This document shows, one piece after another, positions 19,618 through 29,461 of a stretch of 64,000 bases of DNA. The DNA comes from Tenacibaculum tangerinum (GTDB lineage Bacteria; Bacteroidota; Bacteroidia; Flavobacteriales; Flavobacteriaceae), in the NCBI RefSeq assembly GCF_029853675.1, contig NZ_CP122539.1, positions 915,001-979,000 of the forward strand, given 5' to 3'. Made by a program: the position numbers and the translations under genes. The notes below the pieces were generated by a model that was not told where the DNA came from, did no database searches, and was given only the letters and a program-made list of their open reading frames with translations. The number at the start of each line of letters is the position of its first letter. Position 1 is the first letter of the stretch.

Positions 19618-21018
19618 ATGACAAAATATAGAATCGAGAAAGATACCATGGGTCAGGTAGAAGTTCCTGCCGATAAATATTGGGGAGCTCAAACCGAGCG
19701 TTCTCGTAACAACTTTAAAATTGGCCCAGCTGCCTCTATGCCTTTAGAGATTGTATACGGGTTTGCCTACTTAAAAAAAGCTGCTGCTTATACCAATGCT
19801 GAATTGGGTGTATTAGCTATTGAAAAGCGTGATTTAATCGCACAGGTGTGTGATGAAATCTTAGCTGGAAAGCTCGACGATCAGTTTCCGTTGGTAATTT
19901 GGCAAACGGGTTCTGGCACACAATCGAATATGAATGTAAACGAGGTAATTGCTAATCGCGCCCACGAAATTGCTGGCAATGTAATTGGTAAAGGAGAAAA
20001 AACGATTCAACCGAACGACGATGTAAACAAATCGCAATCTTCTAACGATACGTTTCCTACAGGAATGCACATAGCGGCGTACAAAAAGATTGTAGAAGTA
20101 ACCATTCCTGGTGTAGAGCAATTACGTGATACGTTACAAGCAAAGTCTGAAGCATTTAAAGATGTGGTAAAAATTGGACGCACACACTTAATGGATGCTA
20201 CTCCTCTTACCTTAGGACAAGAGTTTTCTGGATATGTAGCCCAATTAAATTTTGGATTAAAAGCCTTAAAAAACTCCTTAACACACTTAGCGCAATTAGC
20301 TTTAGGAGGAACTGCGGTAGGAACAGGATTAAACACCCCTGAAGGTTACGATGTTTTAGTGGCTAAATACATTGCGAAGTTTACTGGACTGCCTTTTGTA
20401 ACTGCTGAAAATAAGTTTGAGGCCTTGGCAGCACACGATGCCCTAGTAGAAACTCACGGAGCTTTAAAACAATTAGCGGTTTCTTTAAATAAAATTGCCA
20501 ACGATATTCGTTTAATGGCATCAGGACCACGTTCGGGAATTGGTGAAATTATTATTCCAGCCAACGAACCAGGTTCTTCTATCATGCCAGGAAAAGTAAA
20601 TCCAACACAAGCAGAAGCTTTAACAATGGTTTGTGCACAAGTAATGGGGAACGACGTCGCGGTAACCGTAGGAGGAACTCAAGGTCATTATGAGTTAAAT
20701 GTATTCAAGCCTATGATGGCGGCTAACGTATTGCAATCGGCCCAATTATTAGGAGATGCTTGTGTGTCGTTTGATGTGAACTGTGCTGCGGGTATTGAAC
20801 CCAACCAAGCTAGAATTACCGAGTTATTAAATAACTCATTAATGCTCGTTACGGCGTTGAATACGAGAATTGGCTATTATAAAGCTGCTGAAATTGCCAA
20901 TACCGCGCATGCAAACGGAACTACCTTAAAAGAAGAAGCAGTCCGTTTAGGATATGTAACACCAGAACAATACGATGAATGGGTAAAACCAGAAGACATG
21001 ACTGGAAGTTTAAAATAG
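19618..21018 (+). CDS. fumC: Class II fumarate hydratase
   Basis: A 466-residue cytosolic fumarase that interconverts fumarate and malate in the TCA cycle. Family landmarks: [53 protein letters not shown] and the superfamily signature [11 protein letters not shown] with its catalytic Ser. The ATG at 19618 gives the standard length of about 465 residues. An in-frame TTG at 19579 falls inside the -7 promoter box and would add 13 non-conserved residues. Confidence 0.97.
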   Translation: MTKYRIEKDTMGQVEVPADKYWGAQTERSRNNFKIGPAASMPLEIVYGFAYLKKAAAYTNAELGVLAIEKRDLIAQVCDEILAGKLDDQFPLVIWQTGSGTQSNMNVNEVIANRAHEIAGNVIGKGEKTIQPNDDVNKSQSSNDTFPTGMHIAAYKKIVEVTIPGVEQLRDTLQAKSEAFKDVVKIGRTHLMDATPLTLGQEFSGYVAQLNFGLKALKNSLTHLAQLALGGTAVGTGLNTPEGYDVLVAKYIAKFTGLPFVTAENKFEALAAHDALVETHGALKQLAVSLNKIANDIRLMASGPRSGIGEIIIPANEPGSSIMPGKVNPTQAEALTMVCAQVMGNDVAVTVGGTQGHYELNVFKPMMAANVLQSAQLLGDACVSFDVNCAAGIEPNQARITELLNNSLMLVTALNTRIGYYKAAEIANTAHANGTTLKEEAVRLGYVTPEQYDEWVKPEDMTGSLK

Positions 21019-21041
21019 CATGTACCTTTTATGATGTATAA

Positions 21042-21079
21042 TAAGAGCCTTCACAACAAAGATACTGTGAAGGCTCTTA
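21042..21079 (+). terminator. Terminator of fumC
   Basis: Perfect 14-base stem TAAGAGCCTTCACA / TGTGAAGGCTCTTA with a 10-base loop, 23 bases after the fumC stop. It is followed by GTTTAT rather than a long T run. Confidence 0.75.
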
Positions 21080-21157
21080 GTTTATCTAGATACTACCATT
21101 AGGAAAAAACAGTAAAGACCCACTATACTTATAAAAAAAGGTGTTTTGTTTCTCTGA

Positions 21158-21185
21158 TCTATTCTCTATTCTCTATTTTCTATTT
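21158..21185. repeat. Heptanucleotide tandem repeat
   Basis: Four in-phase 7-base units TCTATTC, TCTATTC, TCTATTT, TCTATTT between fumC and metF, which are convergent. Confidence 0.75.
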
Positions 21186-21233
21186 TATCTCTAAACAAAA
21201 TCCCTAAGTACCGTTGATAATGAGAATATTTCA

Positions 21234-22190
21234 TTAAAAAACCGCTGCTGCAATTTTTTGAATATTGGTTGATCTTCCCATTGAGTAATAATGTAAAATG
21301 GGTACTCCTTTTTGTAACAGTTCTTTACTTTGTGCAATGCACCACGCTATTCCTACTTGGCGTACTTCGTTATTGTCTTTGCATTTTAGTACTTCTTTTA
21401 CCAACGTATCGGGTAAATCTACCTTAAAACGGTGCGGAATTAAATTCAACTGTTTTTTAGTTGAAATAGGTTTTAATCCTGGAATAATAGGAACCGTAAT
21501 TCCTTCTTCTCTACATTTTTCTACAAATTCAAAATACTTTTGGTTGTCAAAAAACATCTGTGTCACCACATAGTTTGCTCCGTTTTTAATTTTCTTCTTT
21601 AAAAAGTGAATATCAGAATCTAAACTTGGTGCTTCCATGTGTTTCTCAGGATAGCCTGCTACTCCAATACAAAAATCAGTTTTTGAGGAATTTTGTAAGT
21701 CATCATCTAAGTACTTTCCTTTATTCAGGTTATCGATTTGCGTTACCAATTCAGTAGCATAGGTATGCCCCTCTTTTTCAGGTTTAAAATAGGTTTCACT
21801 TTTTACGGCATCGCCACGTAAGGCAACCACATTATCAATGCCTAAAAAATCGAGGTCTATTAAAAAGTTTTCGGTGTCTTCTTTCGTAAACCCTCCACAT
21901 AAAATATGCGGAATGGCATCTACCTGATATTTATTTTGAATTGCCGCACAAATACCTACCGTACCTGGGCGCTTTTTTACCACTTGTTTTTTTAACAATC
22001 CATCTCCTAATTCTTTATACACGTACTCTTCGCGATGATAGGTTACGTCTATAAAAGGCGGATTGAACTCCATTAACGGGTCAATATTTTTAAATATTGA
22101 CTCAATCGTGTCTCCTTTTAACGGAGGGAGAATTTCAAACGAGAATAATGAATTGCCATTTGCTTTTTGTAAGTGTTCTGTTACCTTCAT
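21234..22190 (-). CDS. metF: 5,10-methylenetetrahydrofolate reductase
   Basis: A 318-residue FAD enzyme that makes 5-methyl-THF, the methyl donor for MetH. Landmarks: FSFEILPPLKGDTIE, FIDVTYHREEY, GIDNVVALRGD, FCIGVAGYPEKH, GANYVVTQMFFDN and PIIPGLKPIS. It lies downstream of split metH on the same strand, with a 28-codon hydrophobic peptide frame in the 239-base gap. It may share the metH riboswitch transcript or have its own promoter. Confidence 0.96.
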   Translation of the reverse strand: MKVTEHLQKANGNSLFSFEILPPLKGDTIESIFKNIDPLMEFNPPFIDVTYHREEYVYKELGDGLLKKQVVKKRPGTVGICAAIQNKYQVDAIPHILCGGFTKEDTENFLIDLDFLGIDNVVALRGDAVKSETYFKPEKEGHTYATELVTQIDNLNKGKYLDDDLQNSSKTDFCIGVAGYPEKHMEAPSLDSDIHFLKKKIKNGANYVVTQMFFDNQKYFEFVEKCREEGITVPIIPGLKPISTKKQLNLIPHRFKVDLPDTLVKEVLKCKDNNEVRQVGIAWCIAQSKELLQKGVPILHYYSMGRSTNIQKIAAAVF

Positions 22191-22218
22191 AAGTTCAATC
22201 TTATAAAGGCGTATTTAA

Positions 22219-22305
22219 TTATACCAATGAAGCCAACAATAGTGATATTGCTGCCATTGCAAGTAGTTGTATTGCGAATCGAATCTCTAAACTATACTTT
22301 TTCAT
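22219..22305 (-). CDS. Possible 28-residue membrane peptide
   Basis: ATG-to-TAA frame in the gap between metH and metF, 28 bases before the metF ATG. It has a basic start (MKKYSLEIRF) and a hydrophobic helix (AIQLLAMAAISLLLASLV). It could be a small membrane protein or leader peptide, or chance coding in AT-rich DNA. No Met or Cys run suggests attenuation. Confidence 0.35.
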   Translation of the reverse strand: MKKYSLEIRFAIQLLAMAAISLLLASLV

Positions 22306-22429
22306 CTGTTTAATTTTATTCATTTTTTCGGGCTGCAATATTACTACTTTTCTTTAGATTATAGTTTATCTAATTTTAATTTATTGTTAATTAAATACGC
22401 GCTATTATGTATTAGTTTTAATGTTCCTT

Positions 22430-25084
22430 TTAATTATCTGATATATTGGGATGTAACCATTTTCTAGCTTTTTCTAAGGGGATATTTTTTCGTTCTGCAT
22501 AATCTCTTACTTGATCGTCTGTTATTTTCCCCAAACCGAAATATTTTGCTTCGCTATTGGCAAAATAGTATCCTGAAACTGCTGCTGCTGGCCACATGGC
22601 TAAACTTTCTGTTAAACGTACTCCTATATGCTCTTCTACCTGTAACAATTCCCAAATAGTCTCTTTTTCTAAATGATCGGGACAGGCAGGATAACCGGGT
22701 GCAGGACGAATTCCTTTGTATGCTTCTTGTATCAATTCTTCATTGGTTAAATTTTCTTCGGAAGCATAGCCCCAATGTTTGGTTCTCACTCGGTGATGTA
22801 AGTATTCAGCAAATGCTTCAGCAAAACGATCGGCAATAGCTTGTACCATAATTGCATTGTAATCATCGTGATTTTCTTTGTAATGTAATGCCAATGCATC
22901 GGCTCCGAAAATAGCGGTACAAAAAGCGCCTATATAATCTGTTCTTGTGGTTTGTTTAGGAGCAATAAAATCTGCCAAAGCAAAACTTGGTTTTCCTTCA
23001 CGCTTTTTTAATTGCTGACGCAGGGTTCTAAATACGGCCACTTCTTTTCCTTTCTTTTGAACTGAAATATCATCGTCGTTAGTCGTGTTTGCTTCAAACA
23101 ACCCAAAAACAGCTTTGGATTTTAATGCTTGTTTTTCAATGATTTGCTGTAGCATTTTTTGTGCATCTTCGTATAAACTAGATGCCTCCTCTCCTACTAC
23201 TTCATCTTCTAGGATATCAGGAAACTTTCCGTGTAAGTCCCATGAGCGAAAAAACGGACTCCAGTCAAAATAGGGTACCAAGTCTTTTAAACTTACTTGT
23301 ACTAGTTTTTGTACTCCTAGCTCTTTAGGTTTCGCAATGTCAGTAGTATCCCAATCTATTCTAAATTTACGTGCTCTTGCTTCCTCAATAGCTATATAGT
23401 GCTTCTGCTTACCTCGTTGTAAGAACTTATCACGAAAGGCTGAGTAATCTTTCTTCAATTTGGTAACATATTCATTAGAAGTTTCTCTATTCAGCAAATC
23501 TCCTACTACCGTTACGGCTCTAGAAGCATCGTTTACGTGTACTACTGCATTTTTATACTGTGTATCAATCTTTACAGCAGTATGTGCTTTTGAAGTAGTT
23601 GCACCACCAATTAACAAAGGAACTTCTAAGTTTTGACGTTCCATTTCTTTGGCTATGTACACCATTTCATCTAACGAGGGCGTTATGAGTCCGCTTAAGC
23701 CGATGGCATCTACGTTTTCTTTTTTGGCGGTTTCAATAATCTTCTCTGGTGGTACCATCACTCCTAAATCGATAATCTCATAATTGTTACAACCTAATAC
23801 CACCGATACGATGTTTTTACCAATATCATGCACATCTCCTTTGACGGTTGCCATCAATATTTTTCCAATAGCTTTTTGCTTCTCACTTTTCTCTGCTTCA
23901 ATGAACGGATTTAAGTAAGCGACGGCTTTCTTCATCACTCGGGCAGATTTTACAACTTGTGGTAAAAACATTTTTCCTGCACCGAACAAATCTCCCACCA
24001 CATTCATTCCTGTCATTAAATGCCCTTCAATTACATGCAGCGGTTTAGCAACACTTAAACGTGCTTCTTCAGCATCTTCTTCAATAAAAGTATCTATTCC
24101 TTTCACCAAAGAGTGTGTTATACGGTCTTGTAATGGTAAACTTCTCCATTCTAAAACCTGTTCGCTGTTTTCTTTTTTGTTTCCTTTTACGGTTTCTGCA
24201 AACTCTAACAGGCGTTCGGTAGCATCGTCTCTTCTGTCTAAAATAACATCTTCAATATGTTCTAATAAATCCTTCGGAATATCGTCATACACCTCTAACA
24301 TTGTCGGATTTACAATTCCCATATTCATTCCTGCTTTGATGGCATGGTATAAAAACACCGAGTGCATAGCTTCACGTACGACATTATTTCCTCTAAAAGA
24401 AAACGATACGTTACTTACGCCACCACTCACACTAACATGCGGTAAATTTTCACGTACCCATCGGGTAGCTTCAATGAAATCTATGGCATTTTTTCTGTGT
24501 TCTTCCATTCCAGTAGCGACTGGAAAAATGTTTAAATCGAAAATGATATCTTCTGGCGGAAAGTGGACGGTGTCCACTAACAATCTGTAAGAACGCTCGG
24601 CGATTTCAATTCTTCGCTCATACGTATCTGCCTGCCCTACTTCATCGAAAGCCATAATAATTACTGCGGCTCCGTATCGTTTAATTTGCGTTGCTTCCCA
24701 AATAAATTTTTCTTCTCCTTCTTTTAAGGAAATAGAGTTTACGACCGATTTACCTTGTACTACCTGCAATCCTGCTTCTATAATTTCCCATTTAGAGCTA
24801 TCAATCATTATAGGAACTCTGGCAATATCGGGTTCAGAAGCAATAAGATTTAAGAAACGTATCATGGCTTCTTTTCCATCAATCAAACCATCATCCATAT
24901 TAATGTCGATAATTTGCGCACCACCATCAACCTGATGACGGGCAATTGCCAACGCTTCATCGAACTTTTCTTCTTTTATCAATCGTAAAAATTTACGCGA
25001 CCCTGCTACATTGGTTCGCTCACCAACATTGATAAAATTACTTTCAGGTGTAATAATTAACGGTTCTAACCCTGATAATTTCAT
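22430..25084 (-). CDS. metH: Methionine synthase, folate/cobalamin/activation modules
   Basis: The C-terminal three-quarters of cobalamin-dependent methionine synthase, about 884 residues. Order: pterin-binding domain ([30 protein letters not shown]), cobalamin cap ([19 protein letters not shown]), cobalamin domain with [20 protein letters not shown] (His ligand), and AdoMet activation domain ([12 protein letters not shown]). The Hcy-binding module is a separate gene upstream. I start it at the ATG at 25084 ([11 protein letters not shown]). The in-frame ATG at 25141 would add residues encoded by a heptanucleotide repeat (QQPTTNN), although that ATG overlaps the preceding stop as ATGA. Confidence 0.95.
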   Translation of the reverse strand: MKLSGLEPLIITPESNFINVGERTNVAGSRKFLRLIKEEKFDEALAIARHQVDGGAQIIDINMDDGLIDGKEAMIRFLNLIASEPDIARVPIMIDSSKWEIIEAGLQVVQGKSVVNSISLKEGEEKFIWEATQIKRYGAAVIIMAFDEVGQADTYERRIEIAERSYRLLVDTVHFPPEDIIFDLNIFPVATGMEEHRKNAIDFIEATRWVRENLPHVSVSGGVSNVSFSFRGNNVVREAMHSVFLYHAIKAGMNMGIVNPTMLEVYDDIPKDLLEHIEDVILDRRDDATERLLEFAETVKGNKKENSEQVLEWRSLPLQDRITHSLVKGIDTFIEEDAEEARLSVAKPLHVIEGHLMTGMNVVGDLFGAGKMFLPQVVKSARVMKKAVAYLNPFIEAEKSEKQKAIGKILMATVKGDVHDIGKNIVSVVLGCNNYEIIDLGVMVPPEKIIETAKKENVDAIGLSGLITPSLDEMVYIAKEMERQNLEVPLLIGGATTSKAHTAVKIDTQYKNAVVHVNDASRAVTVVGDLLNRETSNEYVTKLKKDYSAFRDKFLQRGKQKHYIAIEEARARKFRIDWDTTDIAKPKELGVQKLVQVSLKDLVPYFDWSPFFRSWDLHGKFPDILEDEVVGEEASSLYEDAQKMLQQIIEKQALKSKAVFGLFEANTTNDDDISVQKKGKEVAVFRTLRQQLKKREGKPSFALADFIAPKQTTRTDYIGAFCTAIFGADALALHYKENHDDYNAIMVQAIADRFAEAFAEYLHHRVRTKHWGYASEENLTNEELIQEAYKGIRPAPGYPACPDHLEKETIWELLQVEEHIGVRLTESLAMWPAAAVSGYYFANSEAKYFGLGKITDDQVRDYAERKNIPLEKARKWLHPNISDN

Positions 25085-25103
25085 ATACCTTTTAGGTATA
25101 TGG

Positions 25104-25124
25104 TTATTGGTTGTTGGTTGCTGG
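25104..25124. repeat. Heptanucleotide tandem repeat upstream of the metH C-module
   Basis: Three in-phase 7-base units TTATTGG, TTGTTGG, TTGCTGG. They lie just before the conserved start of the metH module and encode only the doubtful N-terminal extension. Confidence 0.6.
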
Positions 25125-25137
25125 TCTATTTTTTCTA

Positions 25138-25491
25138 TCATAACTTTTTATAGTAGTTAATAAAACCATTTAATATTTTTTTGCAAGAAGTTACTTTACC
25201 GAGGATACTTTCAAGATCACTACTTTTAAGATATCCTAAATCAAAAGACACATATAATTGAGTTTCTACTTCTTGTAACGAGCCCTTAGCTATGTACAGA
25301 AAATGGATGGTTTCTTTTGTAGATTGTCTTCCTATCCCTTCTGCGATATTTGAAGGTATGGATACAACACTTCTGCGAATTTGATTTGTTAATCCATACA
25401 TTTCTTCTTTTGGAAATGATTGTGTCAATAAATAAACAAGTTTGACCAATTCTCTCGTGTATTTCCAAACATCCAATTCTGTGTAATTCAT
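25138..25491 (-). CDS. Four-helix-bundle protein (23S rRNA IVS-type)
   Basis: A 117-residue protein of the family known from 23S rRNA intervening sequences. Landmarks: [38 protein letters not shown] and [15 protein letters not shown]. Members form pentameric four-helix bundles of unknown role and also occur as free-standing genes. Here it sits between the two halves of split metH. Its TGA overlaps an ATG in the metH C-module frame, and 51 bases separate it from the metH N-module. It is probably a mobile passenger co-transcribed with metH. No rRNA is nearby. Confidence 0.88.
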   Translation of the reverse strand: MNYTELDVWKYTRELVKLVYLLTQSFPKEEMYGLTNQIRRSVVSIPSNIAEGIGRQSTKETIHFLYIAKGSLQEVETQLYVSFDLGYLKSSDLESILGKVTSCKKILNGFINYYKKL

Positions 25492-25542
25492 ACTCTTATT
25501 GTTATTTCTCTAAAATTCCAACCAACTAAAAACCAACACCAA

Positions 25543-26538
25543 TCAACTACTGTAATTTCGTGGTTTATACTTCGCTGCTATCGCTGCTATGGCTTTGATG
25601 TGGGCGGGGGTGGTACCGCAACATCCTCCTATAATATTGATTATATTTTTCTTTAAATATTCTTCTATTTGCTGGGCGGTTTCTTCAGGTGTTTCGTCAT
25701 ATTCACCAAAAGCATTGGGCAATCCTGCGTTGGGATGTGCCGAAATAGCAAAGTCTGTTTTAGACGCAATCGCTTCCAAGTGTGGCTGCAATAAATTGGC
25801 TCCTAAGGCACAGTTAAATCCTACTGATAACAACGGAATATGAGAAATTGAAATTAAAAAAGCCTCGGCTGTTTGTCCTGATAACGTTCGTCCCGAAGCA
25901 TCGGTAATGGTACCAGAAACCATGATAGGAATTTCGATATGTCGTTCCGTTTTCACTTCTTCAATAGCAAATAAAGCAGCTTTAGCGTTTAGGGTATCAA
26001 ATACTGTTTCTACCAATAATATATCTACGCCGCCATCTAACAAGGCTTCTACTTGTTGTTTGTAGGCAGTTCGCAATTCGTCAAAGGTTACCGCTCTGTA
26101 CCCTGGATCGTTTACATCAGGCGACATGCTTGCGGTACGATTGGTTGGGCCTATAGAACCTGCTACAAAACGAGGTTTGCGTGGTTCTTTTGCAGTAAAT
26201 TCTTCGGCTACTTCTTTCGCTATTTTAGCAGACTCGTAATTTAACTCATATACCAACTCTTCTAGTTGGTAATCTGCCATGGCAATGGTAGTTGCTGAAA
26301 AAGTGTTGGTCTCTACGATATCGGCTCCTGCCGCAAAGTACTTTCTGTGTACTTCCTTTACCGCTTCGGGTTGCGTAATGGATAACAAGTCGTTGTTTCC
26401 TTGCAATGGAGTTGGGTGGTCTTTAAAACGTTTTCCACGAAAATCTTCTTCGGAAAATTTATATTCCTGAAGCATGGTTCCCATAGCGCCATCGAGCACG
26501 AGGATTCGTTTTTGTATTTCTTGATAAATGTTTGACAT
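25543..26538 (-). CDS. metH: Methionine synthase, homocysteine-binding module
   Basis: A 331-residue Hcy S-methyltransferase domain, the N-terminal quarter of MetH as its own gene. Landmarks: [34 protein letters not shown], and the zinc ligands at GFNCALGA (one Cys) and the late [11 protein letters not shown] (Cys pair). It binds zinc-activated homocysteine and must work with the C-terminal module encoded downstream. Splitting metH this way is common in Flavobacteriia. Expression should fall at high SAM through the riboswitch ahead of it. Confidence 0.95.
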   Translation of the reverse strand: MSNIYQEIQKRILVLDGAMGTMLQEYKFSEEDFRGKRFKDHPTPLQGNNDLLSITQPEAVKEVHRKYFAAGADIVETNTFSATTIAMADYQLEELVYELNYESAKIAKEVAEEFTAKEPRKPRFVAGSIGPTNRTASMSPDVNDPGYRAVTFDELRTAYKQQVEALLDGGVDILLVETVFDTLNAKAALFAIEEVKTERHIEIPIMVSGTITDASGRTLSGQTAEAFLISISHIPLLSVGFNCALGANLLQPHLEAIASKTDFAISAHPNAGLPNAFGEYDETPEETAQQIEEYLKKNIINIIGGCCGTTPAHIKAIAAIAAKYKPRNYSS

Positions 26539-26539
26539 T

Positions 26540-26566
26540 CCTGATAGTTAGTGTGTTGTTATCAGG
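26540..26566 (-). promoter_or_regulatory. Start-proximal hairpin, likely riboswitch expression platform
   Basis: On the minus strand CCTGATA … TATCAGG forms a stem whose 3' arm ends one base before the metH ATG. The 5' arm contains GATAAC, the same hexamer as the 3' strand of the aptamer P1 helix, so the two may compete for the P1 5' strand. With no T-run terminator visible, control is more likely at translation initiation. This is inference. Confidence 0.5.
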
Positions 26567-26589
26567 AAAAGAGGAAGTAAACTTCTTTT

Positions 26590-26692
26590 CGTTATCTCTC
26601 TGCAAATGCAGTAGAATGTAGCACCTTCTTTGTTTTCACAAAGGGTTGCTAAGGTTTCAAAGGGTCTATTCCCTCCACCTTTCTTGATAACA
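26590..26692 (-). ncRNA. SAM-I (S-box) riboswitch
   Basis: The minus strand carries the S-box core in order: P1 5' strand GTTATCAAGA, GGTGGAGGGA, ACCCTTTGAAACC, TTAGCAACC, a P3-P4 region, AAGGTGCTACATTC, and the closing P1 strand GAGATAAC that pairs with GTTATC. These are the conserved S-box segments (AGA…GAGGGA…GCCC.UGAA.CC..GCAACC…AAGGUGC.A.UUC…GAUAA). It lies 50-150 bases ahead of metH, the expected target. SAM binding should lower methionine synthase expression. Confidence 0.92.
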
Positions 26693-26713
26693 TCAATACG
26701 TTAATGAACGGCG

Positions 26714-26721
26714 CAAAGTTA
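26714..26721 (-). promoter_or_regulatory. Promoter of the SAM riboswitch-metH transcript
   Basis: Minus-strand TAACTTTG matches the -7 consensus TAnnTTTG and is about 22 bases before the riboswitch P1 helix. A TTGG about 20 bases further upstream may be the -33 element. The transcript would thus start a few bases before the aptamer. Confidence 0.6.
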
Positions 26722-26925
26722 TAGTATTATTTTTAGTTATCCAATTTTTATTGTAGAATTGAGAATGATAGAAGTTGAAATAGTAACTACAACTAATTTT
26801 ATGAATCTACTTTTTTCAGTCTAAAAACAGAAAAGTATAACTATAAAACATTTATTAAAGCATGATATTCGTCAGTTAAAGAATAAACTATGATTTGTAA
26901 CTTTAACACCTAAAATAATCAACAT

Positions 26926-29055
26926 ATGCAAGTATACGACGACAAACACATAAAAAATGTAGTTTTTGTGGGTGCACATGGCTCTGGCAAAACTACCTTA
27001 GCTGAAACAATGCTTTTTGAGGCAGGATTAATCAACAGAAGAGGTACTGTAGAAGATAAAAATACCGTTTCAGACCACCACGAGATAGAACACGAAAGAG
27101 GTATTTCTGTGTTCGCCACACCACTACATACTGAATGGCGTAATTACAAAATAAATATTATTGATACTCCTGGTCTCGACGATTTTATAGGAGAAATTAT
27201 CTCTTCTATTCGCGTGGGAGATACTGTTGTTAATGTAATAGATGGAAAACAAGGTGTAGAAATAGGTACTGAAATAATTTGGAATTATATAGATACTTAT
27301 AACCGACCCACTTTATTTGTGGTAAACCAAATAGATCATGTGAATTGTGATTTTAACGAGTCTTTTAACAGTATCAAAAAATTAGTAGGAAACAATGCGG
27401 TAAAAATTCAGTATCCTGTTAAGATAGAAGGAGCCCAGTGCATAATTGATGTGCTTAAAATGAAACTATATAAATTCAAACCCGAGGGTGGTAAGCCAGA
27501 AAAATTGCCGATTCCTGAGAGTGAACAAGAAACTGCCAATGCACTTCATAATGAACTTGTTGAAAAGGCTGCAGAAAACGATGAAAACTTAATGGAATTG
27601 TACTTTGATAAAGGCACCTTGAATGAAGATGAAATGCGACAAGGAATTAAAATAGGAATGTTGCAGCATCAGCTATTTCCGGTATTCTGTGTTTCTGCCT
27701 TACTCGATATGGGTACTGGTAGATTAATGGGATTTATAGACAATGTAGCTCCAGCGGCTTCAGAGCTAAAACCTGAATATAGCAAAGAAGGTAAGGAAAT
27801 TGACCGCACTCCCGATGCCCCAACAAGTTTATTTATCTTTAAAACTTTACATCAGCCCAATTTGGGTCAGGTAACGTTCTTTAAAGTAATGTCTGGTGAA
27901 ATAAATACGAATGATAAGTTAACCAATGCACAAAATGGTGAAGTGGAAACCATTAACCAGCTCTTTATTATGGATGGTAAAGAACGTAAATCGGTTCAAA
28001 AACTCACTGTAGGTGATATCGGCGCTACCTTAAAGTTAAAACATACTGAAACCAATGATACCTTGTATGGTGGTCAAGAAAGTATTACTATTAAAGAAAT
28101 TCAATATCCTGCCCCAAGAATTACAAAAACTGTTAATCCTACAAACCAAAATGATGAAGAAAAACTAACAGAGGCACTCAAAAAAATACACAGTCAAGAT
28201 CCTACAGTAGAGATATCGTATTCAAACGAATCTAAAGAAATGCTCATTGGCTGCCAAGGAGAATTGCACTTAGCGACTATTAATTGGGCCTTGGAAAATA
28301 TTTATGGAGTGCAGGCTAGTTATAAAAAACCTAAAATTTTATACCGTGAAACCATTGTAAAGCCCAGTAGAGGTTTTTATAAGCATAAGAAACAATCGGG
28401 CGGTGCGGGTCAGTTCGGAGAAGTGCATTTAAAAATTGAGCCTTGGTACGAAGGTATGCCTGAACCCGAAGGGTTTAACATACGAGGTAAAGAAGAAATA
28501 GACCTTAACTGGGGTGGTAAACTGGTAATGTATAATTGTATTGTTGGAGGTGTTATCGACCAACGTTATTTAACTGCCATTCTAAAAGGTGTTTTAGAAG
28601 TAATGGAAAACGGACCGCTTACGGGGTCTTTTATTAGAGATGTACGTGTTATGGTATACGACGGTAAGATGCACTCTGTAGACTCTAATGATATTTCGTT
28701 TAAAATTGCTGGTGCAAATGCATTTAAAGAAGCATTTTTAAATGCTAATCCGAAATTATTAGAACCTATATTAGAATTAGAGGTAAAAGTACCTGAAGAA
28801 ATGGTAGGTAGTGTCATGACCGATTTACAATCGAGAAGAGCACTTATACAAGGAGTAACTAGTTTAGATCATTATCAGATTTTAAAATGTACGATACCCG
28901 CTGCGGAAATGTATGGTTATTCAACTGACTTACGATCTCTTACACAAGGAAAAGCTACGTTTAGCTCAAAATTTTCATCTTATCAAACCGTGCCTGCCAA
29001 TACACAAGAAATAATTGTAAAAGAATGCAAATCGGAACAGTTAACAGAAGTGTAA
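26926..29055 (+). CDS. EF-G paralogue with altered catalytic switch (EF-G2-like)
   Basis: A 709-residue translational GTPase with the full EF-G domain order (G, II, III, IV, V). The P-loop is GAHGSGKT (16-23), switch I keeps RGI (58-60), and G4 is NQID (134-137). Switch II reads DTPGLDD (80-86): Leu84 replaces the catalytic His of DTPGHVD in canonical EF-G. Domain IV has GGAGQFGEVHLKIEP. Loss of this His cripples GTP hydrolysis in EF-Tu/EF-G-type proteins, and Bacteroides is reported to use an EF-G paralogue that works without GTPase activity. This is not the housekeeping fusA, as no ribosomal protein genes are nearby. Confidence 0.85.
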   Translation: MQVYDDKHIKNVVFVGAHGSGKTTLAETMLFEAGLINRRGTVEDKNTVSDHHEIEHERGISVFATPLHTEWRNYKINIIDTPGLDDFIGEIISSIRVGDTVVNVIDGKQGVEIGTEIIWNYIDTYNRPTLFVVNQIDHVNCDFNESFNSIKKLVGNNAVKIQYPVKIEGAQCIIDVLKMKLYKFKPEGGKPEKLPIPESEQETANALHNELVEKAAENDENLMELYFDKGTLNEDEMRQGIKIGMLQHQLFPVFCVSALLDMGTGRLMGFIDNVAPAASELKPEYSKEGKEIDRTPDAPTSLFIFKTLHQPNLGQVTFFKVMSGEINTNDKLTNAQNGEVETINQLFIMDGKERKSVQKLTVGDIGATLKLKHTETNDTLYGGQESITIKEIQYPAPRITKTVNPTNQNDEEKLTEALKKIHSQDPTVEISYSNESKEMLIGCQGELHLATINWALENIYGVQASYKKPKILYRETIVKPSRGFYKHKKQSGGAGQFGEVHLKIEPWYEGMPEPEGFNIRGKEEIDLNWGGKLVMYNCIVGGVIDQRYLTAILKGVLEVMENGPLTGSFIRDVRVMVYDGKMHSVDSNDISFKIAGANAFKEAFLNANPKLLEPILELEVKVPEEMVGSVMTDLQSRRALIQGVTSLDHYQILKCTIPAAEMYGYSTDLRSLTQGKATFSSKFSSYQTVPANTQEIIVKECKSEQLTEV

Positions 29056-29164
29056 TGCATAGTAGCACTAGTTGAGCATATATATAACTCAAATTACAGC
29101 GTTATCATATAGCATCAACATAATCGGTAAGGAATAACAATTTAGTGTGCCATCCTAGGTACAC

Positions 29165-29214
29165 CTCTTAAACCAGCAGTTAACTGCTGGTTTAAGAGCC
29201 TTATCTACATAAGG
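29165..29214. terminator. 34-bp perfect palindrome followed by a second hairpin
   Basis: Bases 29165-29198 are a loopless perfect inverted repeat: the first 17 bases CTCTTAAACCAGCAGTT are followed by their exact complement. Directly after it, CCTTAT-CTAC-ATAAGG (29199-29214) forms another hairpin. They lie about 110 bases after the EF-G2 stop and may end its transcript, though no T run follows; a protein-binding palindrome is also possible. The rest of the 406-base gap to topB (29056-29461) holds no recognisable gene. Confidence 0.55.
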
Positions 29215-29461
29215 GGGAAACTGTTGAATTTTATAAAAAATAAACGTACAACAACACCCTTTATAAAAAAGTAACTCTCAATTTTATGCAATGATAAACT
29301 CTATAAAGTTGCCTCGACACCTAATAGACCGATACTACTAAAACCGAAAATTAAGAATCTAAGCTACAACCATACAGCTATTAACTCGTTAAAACATCTT
29401 CTAAAAACAGGGTGTTACATTCACAAATAATTTAGTAATTTCGACTTTATAAATTACTTTC

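Noticed and set aside
25138-25491. 23S rRNA intervening sequence
   Set aside because: No rRNA sequence flanks the four-helix-bundle gene; it lies between metH modules.
26926-29055. Housekeeping elongation factor G (fusA)
   Set aside because: The switch-II His is replaced, and there is no rps/tuf operon context.
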